Shown: piece by piece, positions 19,338 through 29,013 of the stretch
How positions within the stretch are numbered: the first letter of the stretch is position 1
Layout: every line of letters starts with the position of its first letter
Origin: Bacteroidia bacterium
GTDB lineage: Bacteria; Bacteroidota; Bacteroidia; Flavobacteriales; Flavobacteriaceae
NCBI GenBank assembly: GCA_030427585.1
Contig: JAUIBW010000036.1
Coordinates: 1 to 55,761 of the forward strand
Direction: 5' to 3'
DNA: 55,761 bases
Notes under the pieces: generated by a model
What the model was told of the DNA's origin: nothing
The model's input: only the letters and a program-made list of their open reading frames with translations
The model's database searches: none
Translations under genes and position numbers: made by a program

Positions 19338-20228
19338 TTATTTTTTCTTTGAGATTACATATATTCCCAGAATCACTATTGCGGCTCCAATTATCTGTAC
19401 TATTGTCAAGTTTTCTCCCAAAAGAAAATAAGCTAACAAAATTGTAGATACAGGCCCTAAACTTGCTATAATCGAAAAATTAGAAGCTCCGAGTTTAGCA
19501 ATAGCTGCAGATACCAAATACGAAGGTATAATTGTAGAAAAGACTGCCATGACAATACATATAAAATATACTTCTAACGGATAGTTCACTATATTATGCC
19601 TATCAAAAACTAAATATTGAATAATAATACATAGAGATGATACTATCATTGCATATGAAGTAAAAGTTACTACACCAAACTTAGGAATCAACCATCCACT
19701 CCCTACGAGATAAATTGCATAGGTTAATGCACTTAAAAAAACCAAGGCTCCACCTAGAATAACATGTGTAGTTTCAATTTGAAGCTCTCCCCAAAATGTA
19801 ACGATTACACCTATATATGTTAATAAAATAGCTAATAGTTGTTGCCTGGTTATTATATTTTTCAAAAAAATACGAGAAATAATAATGACCAGTGTTGGAT
19901 AAATAAAAAGAATTATTCGCTCTAATCCCGCCTTAATATATTGCAACCCAAGGAAATCAAAATAACTCGCTAAATAATACCCTACAAATCCAAAAAATAA
20001 AATCCACAAGTAATCTATTCTTCTAATTTTATTTTTTTCTACTGGTTTTTTATATAAAGCAAGTACAATGTATATCGGTAAAGAAAACAACATTCTAAAT
20101 AATAATAGATGCTCTGAACTTATTTCAAACTTGTACGCTAATTTGACTAATACTGCTTTTGCAGAGAATAAAACGATACCAACAATTGCCAGTGCAATTC
20201 CGTACGAGGACAACTTACTATTTTGCAT
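19338..20228 (-). CDS. EamA/DMT family membrane transporter
   Basis: A 296-residue inner-membrane protein with about ten predicted helices in two EamA repeats (residues ~8-140 and ~150-292), the drug/metabolite transporter pattern. A helix end with LGASNFSIIASLGPVSTILL and the repeat-closing GAAIVILGIYVISKKK are typical. Such proteins export amino acids, nucleobases or other small metabolites; the cargo cannot be told. It is transcribed alone, between the histidine kinase and ychF on the same strand. Confidence 0.88.
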   Translation of the reverse strand: MQNSKLSSYGIALAIVGIVLFSAKAVLVKLAYKFEISSEHLLLFRMLFSLPIYIVLALYKKPVEKNKIRRIDYLWILFFGFVGYYLASYFDFLGLQYIKAGLERIILFIYPTLVIIISRIFLKNIITRQQLLAILLTYIGVIVTFWGELQIETTHVILGGALVFLSALTYAIYLVGSGWLIPKFGVVTFTSYAMIVSSLCIIIQYLVFDRHNIVNYPLEVYFICIVMAVFSTIIPSYLVSAAIAKLGASNFSIIASLGPVSTILLAYFLLGENLTIVQIIGAAIVILGIYVISKKK

Positions 20229-20293
20229 TTTTCAAAAATAGTAGTATTACTATTTTCGAAAAATCTAAATATTTTCTAATTACGATACCCAAC

Positions 20294-20328
20294 AAAAAAA
20301 CCTTCCTAGAAATACCAGAAAGGGTTTT
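20294..20328 (-). terminator. Hairpin terminator of ychF
   Basis: Read on the minus strand, AAAACCCTTTCT pairs with AGGAAGGTTTT with one bulge and a wobble pair, followed by a run of T. It lies just after the ychF stop codon. Confidence 0.6.
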
Positions 20329-20348
20329 ATAAATAAACAAGATATTTT

Positions 20349-21443
20349 TTACACATTAAATAAGAAATGCATTACATCTCCATCATTTACGACATATGCC
20401 TTTCCTTCTACGCCAAGTTTTCCTGCTTCTCTAGCTTTAGATTCACTACCATATTTTACAAAATCATCATACTTGATAACTTCTGCCCGTATAAAGCCTT
20501 TCTCAAAATCGGTATGAATCACTCCTGCCGCTTGTGGTGCAGTAGCTCCAATATTAACCGTCCATGCTCTTACTTCTTTCTCTCCAGCAGTAAAATAAGT
20601 TTGCTGGTTTAATAATTTATAAGCTGCACGAATTAATACCGATGCCCCTGCTTCTTCTAATCCCATATCTTGCAAAAATAATTGGCGCTCTTCATAATCA
20701 TCTAATTCAGTAATATCGGCTTCGGTACCTACAGCTAGCACTATTACTTCTGCTTTTTCAGAAGCTACAGTTTCTTTTACTTTTTTCACATAATCATTTC
20801 CGTCGACTGCAGCTCCTTCATCTACGTTACAGACATAAAGTACTGGTTTATCTGTTATAAACTGTAATGGCTTAACATATGCTGCATGATCATCTTCAGA
20901 GATATCAATGGCTCTAACCGATATCCCAGCTTCTAATCCTTCTTTAAGTTTTAGTAAAATTGCTTCTTCCTTTTGTGCTTCCTTATTACCGGTTTTGGCA
21001 GCCCTTTTTACTTTATCCAGTTTTTTCTCTACACTTTCAAGATCTTTAAGCTGCAATTCTATATCGATCGTTTCTTTATCTCTAATTGGGTCTACCGATC
21101 CATCTACATGAACAATATTATCATTATCAAAACAACGTAATACATGTATTATAGCATCTGTTTCTCTAATATTACCTAAAAATTGATTTCCTAGTCCTTC
21201 TCCTTTACTTGCTCCTTTTACTAAACCAGCAATATCTACAATTTCTACTGTTGCAGGGATTACTCGTTCGGGCACTACTAATTCTTCTAATTTCTCTAAT
21301 CTGGGGTCTGGTACATTCACCACCCCAATATTGGGTTCTATCGTGCAAAAGGGAAAATTAGCACTTTGCGCTTTTGCATTAGATAAACAATTAAACAATG
21401 TTGATTTTCCAACATTTGGTAACCCTACGATTCCTGCTTTCAT
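20349..21443 (-). CDS. ychF: Redox-regulated ATPase YchF
   Basis: A 364-residue Obg-like P-loop NTPase that associates with ribosomes. The G1 loop is GLPNVGKST (residues 7-15), G3 is DIAGLVKGASKGEGLGNQFL (Asp69), and the G4 position has the variant NVDE, which in this family shifts preference to ATP. A helical segment (~130-170) and the C-terminal TGS-like domain follow. It ends in the conserved DGDVMHFLFNV. Length and ending are normal. It is a single gene with its own terminator. Confidence 0.96.
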   Translation of the reverse strand: MKAGIVGLPNVGKSTLFNCLSNAKAQSANFPFCTIEPNIGVVNVPDPRLEKLEELVVPERVIPATVEIVDIAGLVKGASKGEGLGNQFLGNIRETDAIIHVLRCFDNDNIVHVDGSVDPIRDKETIDIELQLKDLESVEKKLDKVKRAAKTGNKEAQKEEAILLKLKEGLEAGISVRAIDISEDDHAAYVKPLQFITDKPVLYVCNVDEGAAVDGNDYVKKVKETVASEKAEVIVLAVGTEADITELDDYEERQLFLQDMGLEEAGASVLIRAAYKLLNQQTYFTAGEKEVRAWTVNIGATAPQAAGVIHTDFEKGFIRAEVIKYDDFVKYGSESKAREAGKLGVEGKAYVVNDGDVMHFLFNV

Positions 21444-21651
21444 GGTACGTATATTAATAATGGTTGGGATATATTTTATAGTTTGCTCCCGATTTTTAAG
21501 AGTGCAAAGATAATGCTATTCATCTATAGTAAACAAGTACAGGTTCATAAGATTATGTAATAAACAATTTACAGCAAAAATTACCAATTAAGATATTTAG
21601 ATTTTAGCATATTTTAGTTTTTTTGTAAATTTATACCTAATAAATACACAA

Positions 21652-22176
21652 ATGAAAACTTTAAAAACTCTAATTACAGTGGTATTTATGATATGTACTG
21701 CTGTTAACCACGCACAATCAGACGAGAAAAAGGAAAAACAAAATTCTTCGCAAGAAACAGTAACTAAAACTATTCGTATTAAAGGACCTAATGGTGAAGA
21801 AAAAGTCATTAAAAAACAGGAAGTTATTACCAAAAAAGGTAAAATAAAGTTTAGCCCCGATGGCGAAGATCAAATTAACCAATCTGCTATTTATGAAGAT
21901 GAAGAAGTAGTAGTACAAAAGTATGAAACTACTTCTGACATGGTCGGTTATACCAAAGTTGCTGATGATAAAGGTTTTATCGTAACTTTTTTAAATAAAT
22001 CAGGAGATAAAGTTGCTAAAGTAAGACCACTTAGAAAGGGGCTCTATATTGTAAACTCTGGAGGTAATGATAATTGTCTAGGGTATTTTGATGAAAATAA
22101 AAATTTGATCTTAGAAATGTATGATTCCAAAATAGATGAGGTAACCAAAATTATATATAAATATCAAGAAAAATAA
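21652..22176 (+). CDS. Secreted hypothetical protein
   Basis: A 174-residue protein with a clear signal peptide (hydrophobic segment LITVVFMICTAVNHAQ, cleavage near residue 22). The mature protein begins very charged (lysine/glutamate rich, residues ~23-70), then has a beta-rich part (residues ~85-170) with short tyrosine-containing strands. I recognise no family. It is followed by a terminator and stands between ychF (divergent) and the 55-residue peptide gene. Confidence 0.8.
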   Translation: MKTLKTLITVVFMICTAVNHAQSDEKKEKQNSSQETVTKTIRIKGPNGEEKVIKKQEVITKKGKIKFSPDGEDQINQSAIYEDEEVVVQKYETTSDMVGYTKVADDKGFIVTFLNKSGDKVAKVRPLRKGLYIVNSGGNDNCLGYFDENKNLILEMYDSKIDEVTKIIYKYQEK

Positions 22177-22192
22177 ATATTAATTAATAATT

Positions 22193-22226
22193 AAAACCGG
22201 ATCTCTAATAAGATTCGGTTTTTTTT
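22193..22226 (+). terminator. Terminator of the secreted protein gene
   Basis: The stem ACCGGATCT pairs with AGATTCGGT (one wobble pair) over a six-base loop and is followed by T8. Confidence 0.8.
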
Positions 22227-22313
22227 ATGATATTGACCATATAAAACTTTCTATGCAAACTTGTATTTATAAATAATAGGCACAGCTTTATTTGAAAAAC
22301 CTAAATTTAAGTG

Positions 22314-22327
22314 ATGATTTAAATCAT
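22314..22327. promoter_or_regulatory. FNR/CRP-type palindrome upstream of the 55-residue peptide
   Basis: ATGATTTAAATCAT is a perfect 14-base palindrome with the TGAT-N4-ATCA core used by FNR/Dnr regulators. The identical 14 bases occur at 47514-47527 upstream of norC. Here the site ends 25 bases before the ATG and may lie downstream of a weak -7 candidate (TTTATTTG at 22287-22294), so repression is as likely as activation. Confidence 0.55.
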
Positions 22328-22352
22328 AATATAAATCTTAAAACCAAAAATT

Positions 22353-22520
22353 ATGTTACAAGTAATTTTAAATCTTAATGAAGTCCAGAAACTTAACAGA
22401 AAACAACTTCAGATTATTAAGGGCTCTGGATGGCCAAGAACTAAAAAAGATTGTCTTGCTTGTGGTGGTGAATGGAGTGCACCTCTATGTGCACTACCAT
22501 GGAACTCTCCATGCGTATAA
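22353..22520 (+). CDS. GG-leader-like secreted peptide (candidate bacteriocin/RiPP precursor)
   Basis: A 55-residue peptide found by reading the intergenic region. The N-terminal half, MLQVILNLNEVQKLNRKQLQ then IIKGSG, has the pattern of Bacteroidota double-glycine leaders ('MLxxILNLxxVxxLxxxxxxxIxGG'), here with G-S-G in place of GG (residues 24-26). The short core (residues ~27-55) is rich in Trp, Pro and Cys, with four cysteines at 34, 37, 46 and 54, as in exported, disulfide-bonded or modified peptides. No transporter or modifying enzyme is adjacent; two TonB-dependent receptors follow. An FNR-type palindrome lies directly upstream. Real coding is likely from composition, but function is not shown. 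Confidence 0.65.
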   Translation: MLQVILNLNEVQKLNRKQLQIIKGSGWPRTKKDCLACGGEWSAPLCALPWNSPCV

Positions 22521-22700
22521 TTAGTTAAAGTAATTAAATATTTCGAAACTTAAAGGTGTAAAATATTAAAGTAAATCCTTCCCCTCTTAAGTTATAAATA
22601 ATATGCCTCTTTTTTTCGTTTTATAAGTAATTTTGATGCTTCATTTTTTTAACTACAATCATCAATGAAACTAGGGATCTAATCAAAAAACATGTGAGAG

Positions 22701-22753
22701 TTTATGCTAAATACCAACCTTTTAGATATATTTAAGGACACAATCACCTTAAA
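22701..22753 (+). promoter_or_regulatory. Upstream element shared by the two TonB receptor genes (copy 1)
   Basis: This stretch of 53 bases aligns with 25723-25775 upstream of the second receptor, with shared blocks TTTATG-TAAATAC, ATATATTTA and ACAATCA. It includes TATATTTA, a near match to the -7 box. It is probably a duplicated promoter or mRNA leader. Confidence 0.5.
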
Positions 22754-22765
22754 TAAACATTTTTT

Positions 22766-25387
22766 ATGAAAAAAATCACACTCATTTTATTTTGCTTATT
22801 CACCAGTTGGTGCTATAGCCAACAAGTAATAACAGGTACAGTTACTGACTCTTCGGGATCTCCGTTACCTTATGTAAATATTATAGAAAAAGGATCTGCA
22901 AAAGGTACGACAACAGATAATCAAGGAAACTACTCAATTGCTGTAGATACAAATGCTATTCTTGTATTTAGTTTTATTGGCTTTGAGACACAAGAAATAG
23001 AAGTAGGAACACAAGAAAAAATAGATGTCACCCTCCTTGAAGGAGAATCGCTAAGTACTATTATTGTTGTTGGGTCCAGAAGCCCAAAAAGAACCGCTAC
23101 AGATACTCCAGTTGCCATTGATATTATCGATATGCAGGATATTATTACCAAAAGTGGTAAAATAGAAATTAATGAACTCCTGCAATATACCGCTCCTTCT
23201 TTTAATGCAAATAAGCAATCAGGATCAGATGGTGCAGATCATATCGACCCAGCAACATTACGTGGTCTCGGGCCAGATCAAACTTTGGTTTTAATAAACG
23301 GAAAAAGAAGACATTCTTCTTCTTTAATTAATGTTTTTGGAACCCGTGGAAGGGGAAATTCGGGAACAGATCTTAATGCTATTCCGGCATCTGCTATTAA
23401 AAGAATTGAAGTCTTAAGAGACGGTGCTGCTGCACAATATGGTTCTGATGCTATCGCAGGTGTTATTAATATTGTTCTAAAAGATAATGTAAATAAATTA
23501 ACAGGAAGTATTAGTTATGGTGCGTATAATACGAATGCCAAAGGAGATTTTCCTGCAGGAACTCCTAATACTGATGGAAATCGCTTGGATACCGAAAATG
23601 ATGGGAACGCCATTGCTGATGATAAAAATTTTGATGGAGGATCTGTAAAAATAACTGCCAATTATGGGGTACAAATCGGAGAAGACGGTTATGCGAACTT
23701 TACTACAGAATATCTTAGTAAAAACAAAACATTACGTCCTGGTTTCGATTTTAGAAGAGGTTTTGGTGAAGCTGCTATAGATGGTTTTAATTTCTTCGCT
23801 AATGCCGCAATTCCAATATCCGAAAAAACCGAAATATATGCTTTTGGAGGAAGAAATTATCGTGATACAGACGCTTTTGCATTTACTCGTAACGATGGAG
23901 AGCGTGTGATTCCCTCAATCTACCCAAATGGTTTTACACCAAGGATAACATCAAATATTATCGATAATTCTGTTTCTGCAGGTGTTAGAACAGAAACTAA
24001 AGGCGGTTGGAAAATTGATATTAATAATACCTGGGGTAAAAATAATTTTCACTATTTCATCAAAGGAACTTTAAATGCATCACTACAAGGCTCTTCTCCA
24101 ACAGATTTTGATGCTGGTGGGCATAGTCTAAGTCAAAACACAACCAGTCTTGATCTTTCTAAATATTATCCAAACATTCTTAAAGGGTTAAACATTGCTT
24201 TTGGTACAGAATACAGAACCGAAAATTTCGAAATTTTTGCTGGCGAAGAAGGGTCTTATGCAACATACGATGTAAATGGTCTACCCATTACAGATCCTGC
24301 AAATCAAACACAACCTACAGATCCTATTTCTGGAGAATTGAGACCAGGTGGTTCACAAGGATTCCCGGGATACAGTCCAGCAAATGAGGTAGATCGCTCA
24401 AGGTCTAACCTTTCTGTATATGCAGATGCAGAATTAGATATTTCTGATAGTTTTTTATTAGGTGTTGCCGGAAGGTTTGAAGAATATAGTGATTTTGGAA
24501 GTACCACTAATGGTAAATTAGCTTTTAGAATTAAAGCTACAGAAGGTATTAATATTCGTGGATCTGTAAGTACCGGTTTTAGAGCTCCTTCCCTAGCTCA
24601 GATATACTACAACCTTAGATTTACTGATTTCCAGGGTGGTGTAGCTACAGAAACTTTATTATCTGCCAACAATAGCCCAGTAACGGCTTCTTTTGGAATT
24701 GACCAACTCGATGAAGAAACAGCGCTAAATGGAGCTCTGGGAGCCACAGCCACTTTTGGAGGGTTTACAGCTACAGTAGATGGATATTATATTAATGTTA
24801 AAGATAGAATTGTATTAACAGGAACATTTCCTGCTCCACAGATACCAAATGTAGCAGAAGCACAGTTCTTCGCTAATGGTGTGGATACAGAAACCATTGG
24901 TTTAGATGTAATATTATCCTGGAAAGGAAACTTTGACTTTGGTAATATCTCGGCAACATTAGCCGGAAATATTAATAATATGACTATTGAAGGTGTAAAC
25001 AATGGAAGCCTTGACGAAGCTACCTTTTTTGGAGAAAGAGAAAAAGCTTTTTTATTAGCTTCTGCTCCAGAAAGTAAATTTTCTTTTAATGCTAGTTACA
25101 GCAAAAACAAGTTTAACGCAGGCCTTGGTTTAACACATTTTAGTGAGATTGTTCTTATCGATTTTGCAGATACAGAAGATGTATATGGCGCCAAAATTAC
25201 TGCTGACCTAAATGTAGGGTACAAATTAACAGAAAACCTAAAGTTTACTATCGGAGGAAACAATATCTTTAATGAGTACCCTGATCAACAGAATGACGGA
25301 GAAACAGAAGCTGGTGGATACTGGGATGCTGTTCAAATGGGATTTGGTGGAGCGTATTACTATGCTAGATTAGATTTTAATTTCTAA
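22766..25387 (+). CDS. TonB-dependent outer-membrane receptor
   Basis: An 873-residue outer-membrane receptor. Signal peptide (to CYSQ, ~residue 19), then a carboxypeptidase-like regulatory domain (~20-95; GTVTDSSGSPLPYVNI), the plug (~115-240; LRGLGPDQTLVLINGKRR and RIEVLRDGAAAQYGSDAIAG), and the barrel to a C-terminal phenylalanine (YYARLDFNF). It imports a large or scarce substrate with energy from TonB. No SusD gene follows, so it is not a classical SusCD glycan system; a siderophore, vitamin or peptide ligand is possible. It is a paralogue of the next gene, has its own terminator, and shares an upstream element with it. Confidence 0.93.
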   Translation: MKKITLILFCLFTSWCYSQQVITGTVTDSSGSPLPYVNIIEKGSAKGTTTDNQGNYSIAVDTNAILVFSFIGFETQEIEVGTQEKIDVTLLEGESLSTIIVVGSRSPKRTATDTPVAIDIIDMQDIITKSGKIEINELLQYTAPSFNANKQSGSDGADHIDPATLRGLGPDQTLVLINGKRRHSSSLINVFGTRGRGNSGTDLNAIPASAIKRIEVLRDGAAAQYGSDAIAGVINIVLKDNVNKLTGSISYGAYNTNAKGDFPAGTPNTDGNRLDTENDGNAIADDKNFDGGSVKITANYGVQIGEDGYANFTTEYLSKNKTLRPGFDFRRGFGEAAIDGFNFFANAAIPISEKTEIYAFGGRNYRDTDAFAFTRNDGERVIPSIYPNGFTPRITSNIIDNSVSAGVRTETKGGWKIDINNTWGKNNFHYFIKGTLNASLQGSSPTDFDAGGHSLSQNTTSLDLSKYYPNILKGLNIAFGTEYRTENFEIFAGEEGSYATYDVNGLPITDPANQTQPTDPISGELRPGGSQGFPGYSPANEVDRSRSNLSVYADAELDISDSFLLGVAGRFEEYSDFGSTTNGKLAFRIKATEGINIRGSVSTGFRAPSLAQIYYNLRFTDFQGGVATETLLSANNSPVTASFGIDQLDEETALNGALGATATFGGFTATVDGYYINVKDRIVLTGTFPAPQIPNVAEAQFFANGVDTETIGLDVILSWKGNFDFGNISATLAGNINNMTIEGVNNGSLDEATFFGEREKAFLLASAPESKFSFNASYSKNKFNAGLGLTHFSEIVLIDFADTEDVYGAKITADLNVGYKLTENLKFTIGGNNIFNEYPDQQNDGETEAGGYWDAVQMGFGGAYYYARLDFNF

Positions 25388-25408
25388 AAACATCAAAAAA
25401 TATATACC

Positions 25409-25434
25409 AAAAGACCGCTTAAAGCGGTCTTTTT
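25409..25434 (+). terminator. Terminator of the first TonB receptor gene
   Basis: AAAAGACCGCTT pairs perfectly with AAGCGGTCTTTT and is followed by more T. Confidence 0.88.
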
Positions 25435-25722
25435 ACTTTTCGTTTTGACCATCTATTCTTTTTTTTATTTTTTAAGCATAAAAATAGAACCTTCTTAAAT
25501 ACAACATAACTCTAACTCTTATCTTCTTAATAATACCTTATAGTATTTTTCTACATCTGCTTATTCTTTGAGCCTAAAATATAGCAGCTAAATTTAGCTA
25601 ACATCCTACCAAAACAACCTCTATTACTACATATTTCAAGCACAAATTATTAAGGTTTTCAAAGTAAAAAAAACACATTTTTTTATGAGTTTTTCACATA
25701 TATTTTGAAAAATTCATAATAC

Positions 25723-25775
25723 TTTATGTTAAATACTAGCATTTTTAAATATATTTAGCCGACAATCATTTTAAA
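25723..25775 (+). promoter_or_regulatory. Upstream element shared by the two TonB receptor genes (copy 2)
   Basis: Counterpart of 22701-22753: TTTATGTTAAATACTAGC, then AAATATATTTAG and GACAATCA. The two copies are roughly three-quarters identical although noncoding, which points to a kept regulatory role or to a recent duplication. Confidence 0.5.
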
Positions 25776-25804
25776 CCAACATTCATTTAAACACAAATTA
25801 TTAC

Positions 25805-28774
25805 ATGAAAAAACTCACATTTATTTTAATCGTACTATCCACAAGTCTGTGCTTTTCGCAACAGACAGTAACTGGAGTCGTCTCTGATGCAGATGGTTCC
25901 CCATTACCTGGAGTAAATATTATTGAAAAAGGAACCAGTAATGGTTCTACAACCGATTTTGATGGTAAATACAGTATCGAAGTTAATCCCGAAGGCATTC
26001 TGGTTTTTAGCTATGTAGGCTTTAATTCTAAAGAAGTACCTGTAAATTCTCAAACGATCATCAATATCTCACTAGATAGTGGAGCAGAACTAGAAGAGAT
26101 TATCTTAGTAGGGTCTAGAGCCCTGCCAAGAAGTAATACTACTTCTTCGCTTCCTGTTGATGTATTACCAGCAAAAGAACTAACTTCTACTGGTCAAATT
26201 ACATTCGATAAAGCGTTACAATATAAAATACCATCATTTAATACTGTTCAAACACCAGTAAATGATGCTACTTCATTATTAGATCCTTACGAGATTAGAA
26301 ATATGGGCCCCAGTAGGACCTTAATTCTTATTAACGGAAAACGGAAAAACCTAAGTGCTTTACTATATACTCAAACTTCTCCAGGAAGAGGTGAAACCGG
26401 CTCTGATATTTCTGCAATACCAACAGATGCTATAAAACGAGTAGAAATATTAAGAGATGGCGCATCTGCACAATATGGTTCTGATGCTATTGCAGGTGTG
26501 ATGAATATTATTCTAAAAGACAATCCTGAAGAAGGTTCTGTGACCATTAGATCAGGAATTACATCTGAAGGTGATGGAGAAACAATTGGAATAAGTTTAA
26601 ATAATGGTAGTTCTATAGGAGAAGATAAAGGCTTTTTTAACTATACCGTAGATTTCTCTAAGGTAAGCCTGGCGAACAGACCAGGAACTGTAGATGCACA
26701 AGGAGAGTTTGATGATTTCGTGTTCACAGACCCTAATAGCTATAGCAGTTATTTAGATGCTGGAGGGCAAGCCTTAGAAGGAGGAGCTACATTAACAGGT
26801 CTTACTGCAGAGCAAGCTCAGCAAGAATTTATTGATAATTATGTAGGGACTCCTAATCACACTACCAGACTTGCAGAAATCAATACTTCTAATACACAGG
26901 GAAGAGCAGATGTTGATCAATTTTTAGCTCTTAAACCTGATGCCGGAAATATTAATGGGTCACCAGAAACATCTGCAGCAAAATTTTTGGTAAATGGTGG
27001 TTATGATATCAATAAAAATACACAGATCTATATGAATGCAGCCTACGTGTATAAAAAAGTAAATAGTTTTGCTAATTATAGAACTCCATATTGGAGAACA
27101 TTAACAGACTTTCCGTATCTGGCAGATTTTTTCCCCGATGGGCCAAATGGTCAATATGTAGGATATGTACCTACTTTTGAAGGAGATCTTAATGATTATA
27201 ATGCTACTATAGGTTTTAAAACTAAAAGAAATGGTTGGAATTATGACCTAAGTTATACTACTGGTGGAAATACACAAACGTATAAAGTAAATAACTCGCA
27301 TAATGGTAATACTGTTTATTCTCCATCTACATGGATTGACTCAAATGACAATGGTACTGTAGATCCCGGTGAACTTACTCAAGGCTCTGAATTGTATAGA
27401 GAAAATAGCCCCATATCATTTGATCCCGGAGGAACTGGTTTCAGGCATAGCGTAGGGAATATTGATATTGCAAAATTGATTACCGATAAAATCAGTGTTG
27501 GATTTGGAGCAGAATTTAGAACCGAAACTTTTGAAATTATTGAAGGAGATCTTGCCTCGTATAATGGTGGTGGTGCCGATTCTTTTGCCGGGAATAGCCC
27601 CGAAAACTCAGGAACTTTTAACCGGTATAATTTTGGTGGATATTTGGATATAGCATATGATATTACCGAAGATTTTCTGGTTAATGGTACCGTTAGATTA
27701 GAAGATTATAGTGATTTTGGTGATGCTTTTGTATGGAAACTGAGTTCGCGATACAAGTTTTTAGACGATAAGTTAACATTAAGAGCCTCTATCTCTACAG
27801 GATTTAGAGCACCAACACTTCATCAAATTTATACTCAAAAAGCACAGTATAGTTTTGTTCCGGGAGCAGGAATTCAAGTTGGTGGACTAATAAACAATGT
27901 TTCTCCTCAAGCAAAATTATTAGATATTCCACAATTAGATGCAGAAGAATCTACAAATATAACTGTAGGTATTGGGGCTAAAATCAACAACAGTATAAAC
28001 TTCACTATTGATTATTACAATATTCAGGTTGAAGATAGAATTGTGCTTAGTACCGAAATTGGAAAAACTGCTACAGATGCTGTTGGTAATAGTATTGGTA
28101 ATACAAATCTTGATCAATTGCTAAATAACAATAACCTAAATGATCTAAGCTTTTTTGTTAATGCATTAGACACTAGAACTTCTGGTATAGATGTCGTTGC
28201 AAATTATAAAAACATAGATCTTGCCAGTGGTTCTCTTGGATTTAGCTTATCTGGTAATTATACTATAGAAAACGAAAGAGATGGAGATGTTAAGAATCCA
28301 GCTATTGTTGCCAATGCCGGACAATCTGTAGTTAACCTAACGCAAGAAGCTTTATTCTTTACCTCCAGACCCAAGACCAAATGGATTTTGGGAACTAACT
28401 ATGATATCGGGAAATTTGGTTTCTCTATAAATAATACCTATTTCGGGAAAACTGAATTTAGGCAGCAAGGTTTAGGCCCTAATTTGAAAACTGAATTTAT
28501 CCCAAAAATTGTTACAGATTTAGGTATTGATTTTAATGCAACGGATAAATTTACGGTTACTGTAAATGTTAATAATCTATTAAACGTTTTACCAGAATGG
28601 GAATTTAAATCTCTTAATGCTGCTGGTGATGCGCTTATGAATGATCCCGCAGCATTAAAAACTCGTTCTAATCTAATCACTTTTAATCAAAGATATTCTC
28701 AAATGACATACAATGGTTTTCATTTTAGTCAATTAGGAACTATGTTTAATGTATCATTAAACTATAAATTATAG
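25805..28774 (+). CDS. TonB-dependent outer-membrane receptor (paralogue)
   Basis: A 989-residue receptor with the same architecture as its neighbour: signal peptide to CFSQ, carboxypeptidase-like domain (VSDADGSPLPGVNIIEKG), plug with RNMGPSRTLILINGKRK and RVEILRDGASAQYGSDAIAG, and a barrel ending in NVSLNYKL. It is 116 residues longer, mainly in barrel loops (around residues 270-400). The N-terminal 100 residues of the pair are very alike, while the barrels differ, as expected if a duplicated receptor took a new ligand. No associated SusD, hydrolase or sigma/anti-sigma pair is seen. Confidence 0.93.
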   Translation: MKKLTFILIVLSTSLCFSQQTVTGVVSDADGSPLPGVNIIEKGTSNGSTTDFDGKYSIEVNPEGILVFSYVGFNSKEVPVNSQTIINISLDSGAELEEIILVGSRALPRSNTTSSLPVDVLPAKELTSTGQITFDKALQYKIPSFNTVQTPVNDATSLLDPYEIRNMGPSRTLILINGKRKNLSALLYTQTSPGRGETGSDISAIPTDAIKRVEILRDGASAQYGSDAIAGVMNIILKDNPEEGSVTIRSGITSEGDGETIGISLNNGSSIGEDKGFFNYTVDFSKVSLANRPGTVDAQGEFDDFVFTDPNSYSSYLDAGGQALEGGATLTGLTAEQAQQEFIDNYVGTPNHTTRLAEINTSNTQGRADVDQFLALKPDAGNINGSPETSAAKFLVNGGYDINKNTQIYMNAAYVYKKVNSFANYRTPYWRTLTDFPYLADFFPDGPNGQYVGYVPTFEGDLNDYNATIGFKTKRNGWNYDLSYTTGGNTQTYKVNNSHNGNTVYSPSTWIDSNDNGTVDPGELTQGSELYRENSPISFDPGGTGFRHSVGNIDIAKLITDKISVGFGAEFRTETFEIIEGDLASYNGGGADSFAGNSPENSGTFNRYNFGGYLDIAYDITEDFLVNGTVRLEDYSDFGDAFVWKLSSRYKFLDDKLTLRASISTGFRAPTLHQIYTQKAQYSFVPGAGIQVGGLINNVSPQAKLLDIPQLDAEESTNITVGIGAKINNSINFTIDYYNIQVEDRIVLSTEIGKTATDAVGNSIGNTNLDQLLNNNNLNDLSFFVNALDTRTSGIDVVANYKNIDLASGSLGFSLSGNYTIENERDGDVKNPAIVANAGQSVVNLTQEALFFTSRPKTKWILGTNYDIGKFGFSINNTYFGKTEFRQQGLGPNLKTEFIPKIVTDLGIDFNATDKFTVTVNVNNLLNVLPEWEFKSLNAAGDALMNDPAALKTRSNLITFNQRYSQMTYNGFHFSQLGTMFNVSLNYKL

Positions 28775-28824
28775 TAGAATAGATGATTTAGATAACATCT
28801 AAAAAACATCCATTCTGTCATATT

Positions 28825-28880
28825 AAAGCAGAGTCGAAATATACCTAGAGTAAAAGATGATTGTCTTTCGGCTCTGCTTT
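28825..28880. repeat. Long imperfect hairpin after the second TonB receptor gene
   Basis: AAAGCAGAGTCGAAA pairs with TTTCGGCTCTGCTTT (one wobble) across 26 bases. It resembles the dispersed intergenic hairpins with 'GAGTCGAA' arms found in many Bacteroidota, and may also terminate the receptor transcript. Confidence 0.5.
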
Positions 28881-29013
28881 ACATATCAAAAAAATAAGCT
28901 TTTCTACCCCTTTTATTTGCTCTATATCCTTTAAAAAAGTTAAATCTTTCACTTTATGTATTGTATCAAAAGTTAGAATTATATTTTTGCATGAATTTTA
29001 GTACCCGATATTC

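Larger units (their letters stand above)
25388..25804. other. 417-base intergenic region between the TonB receptors
   Basis: It holds the terminator of the first receptor, about 290 bases of AT-rich DNA without a credible frame, and the duplicated upstream element of the second receptor near its end. Confidence 0.7.
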
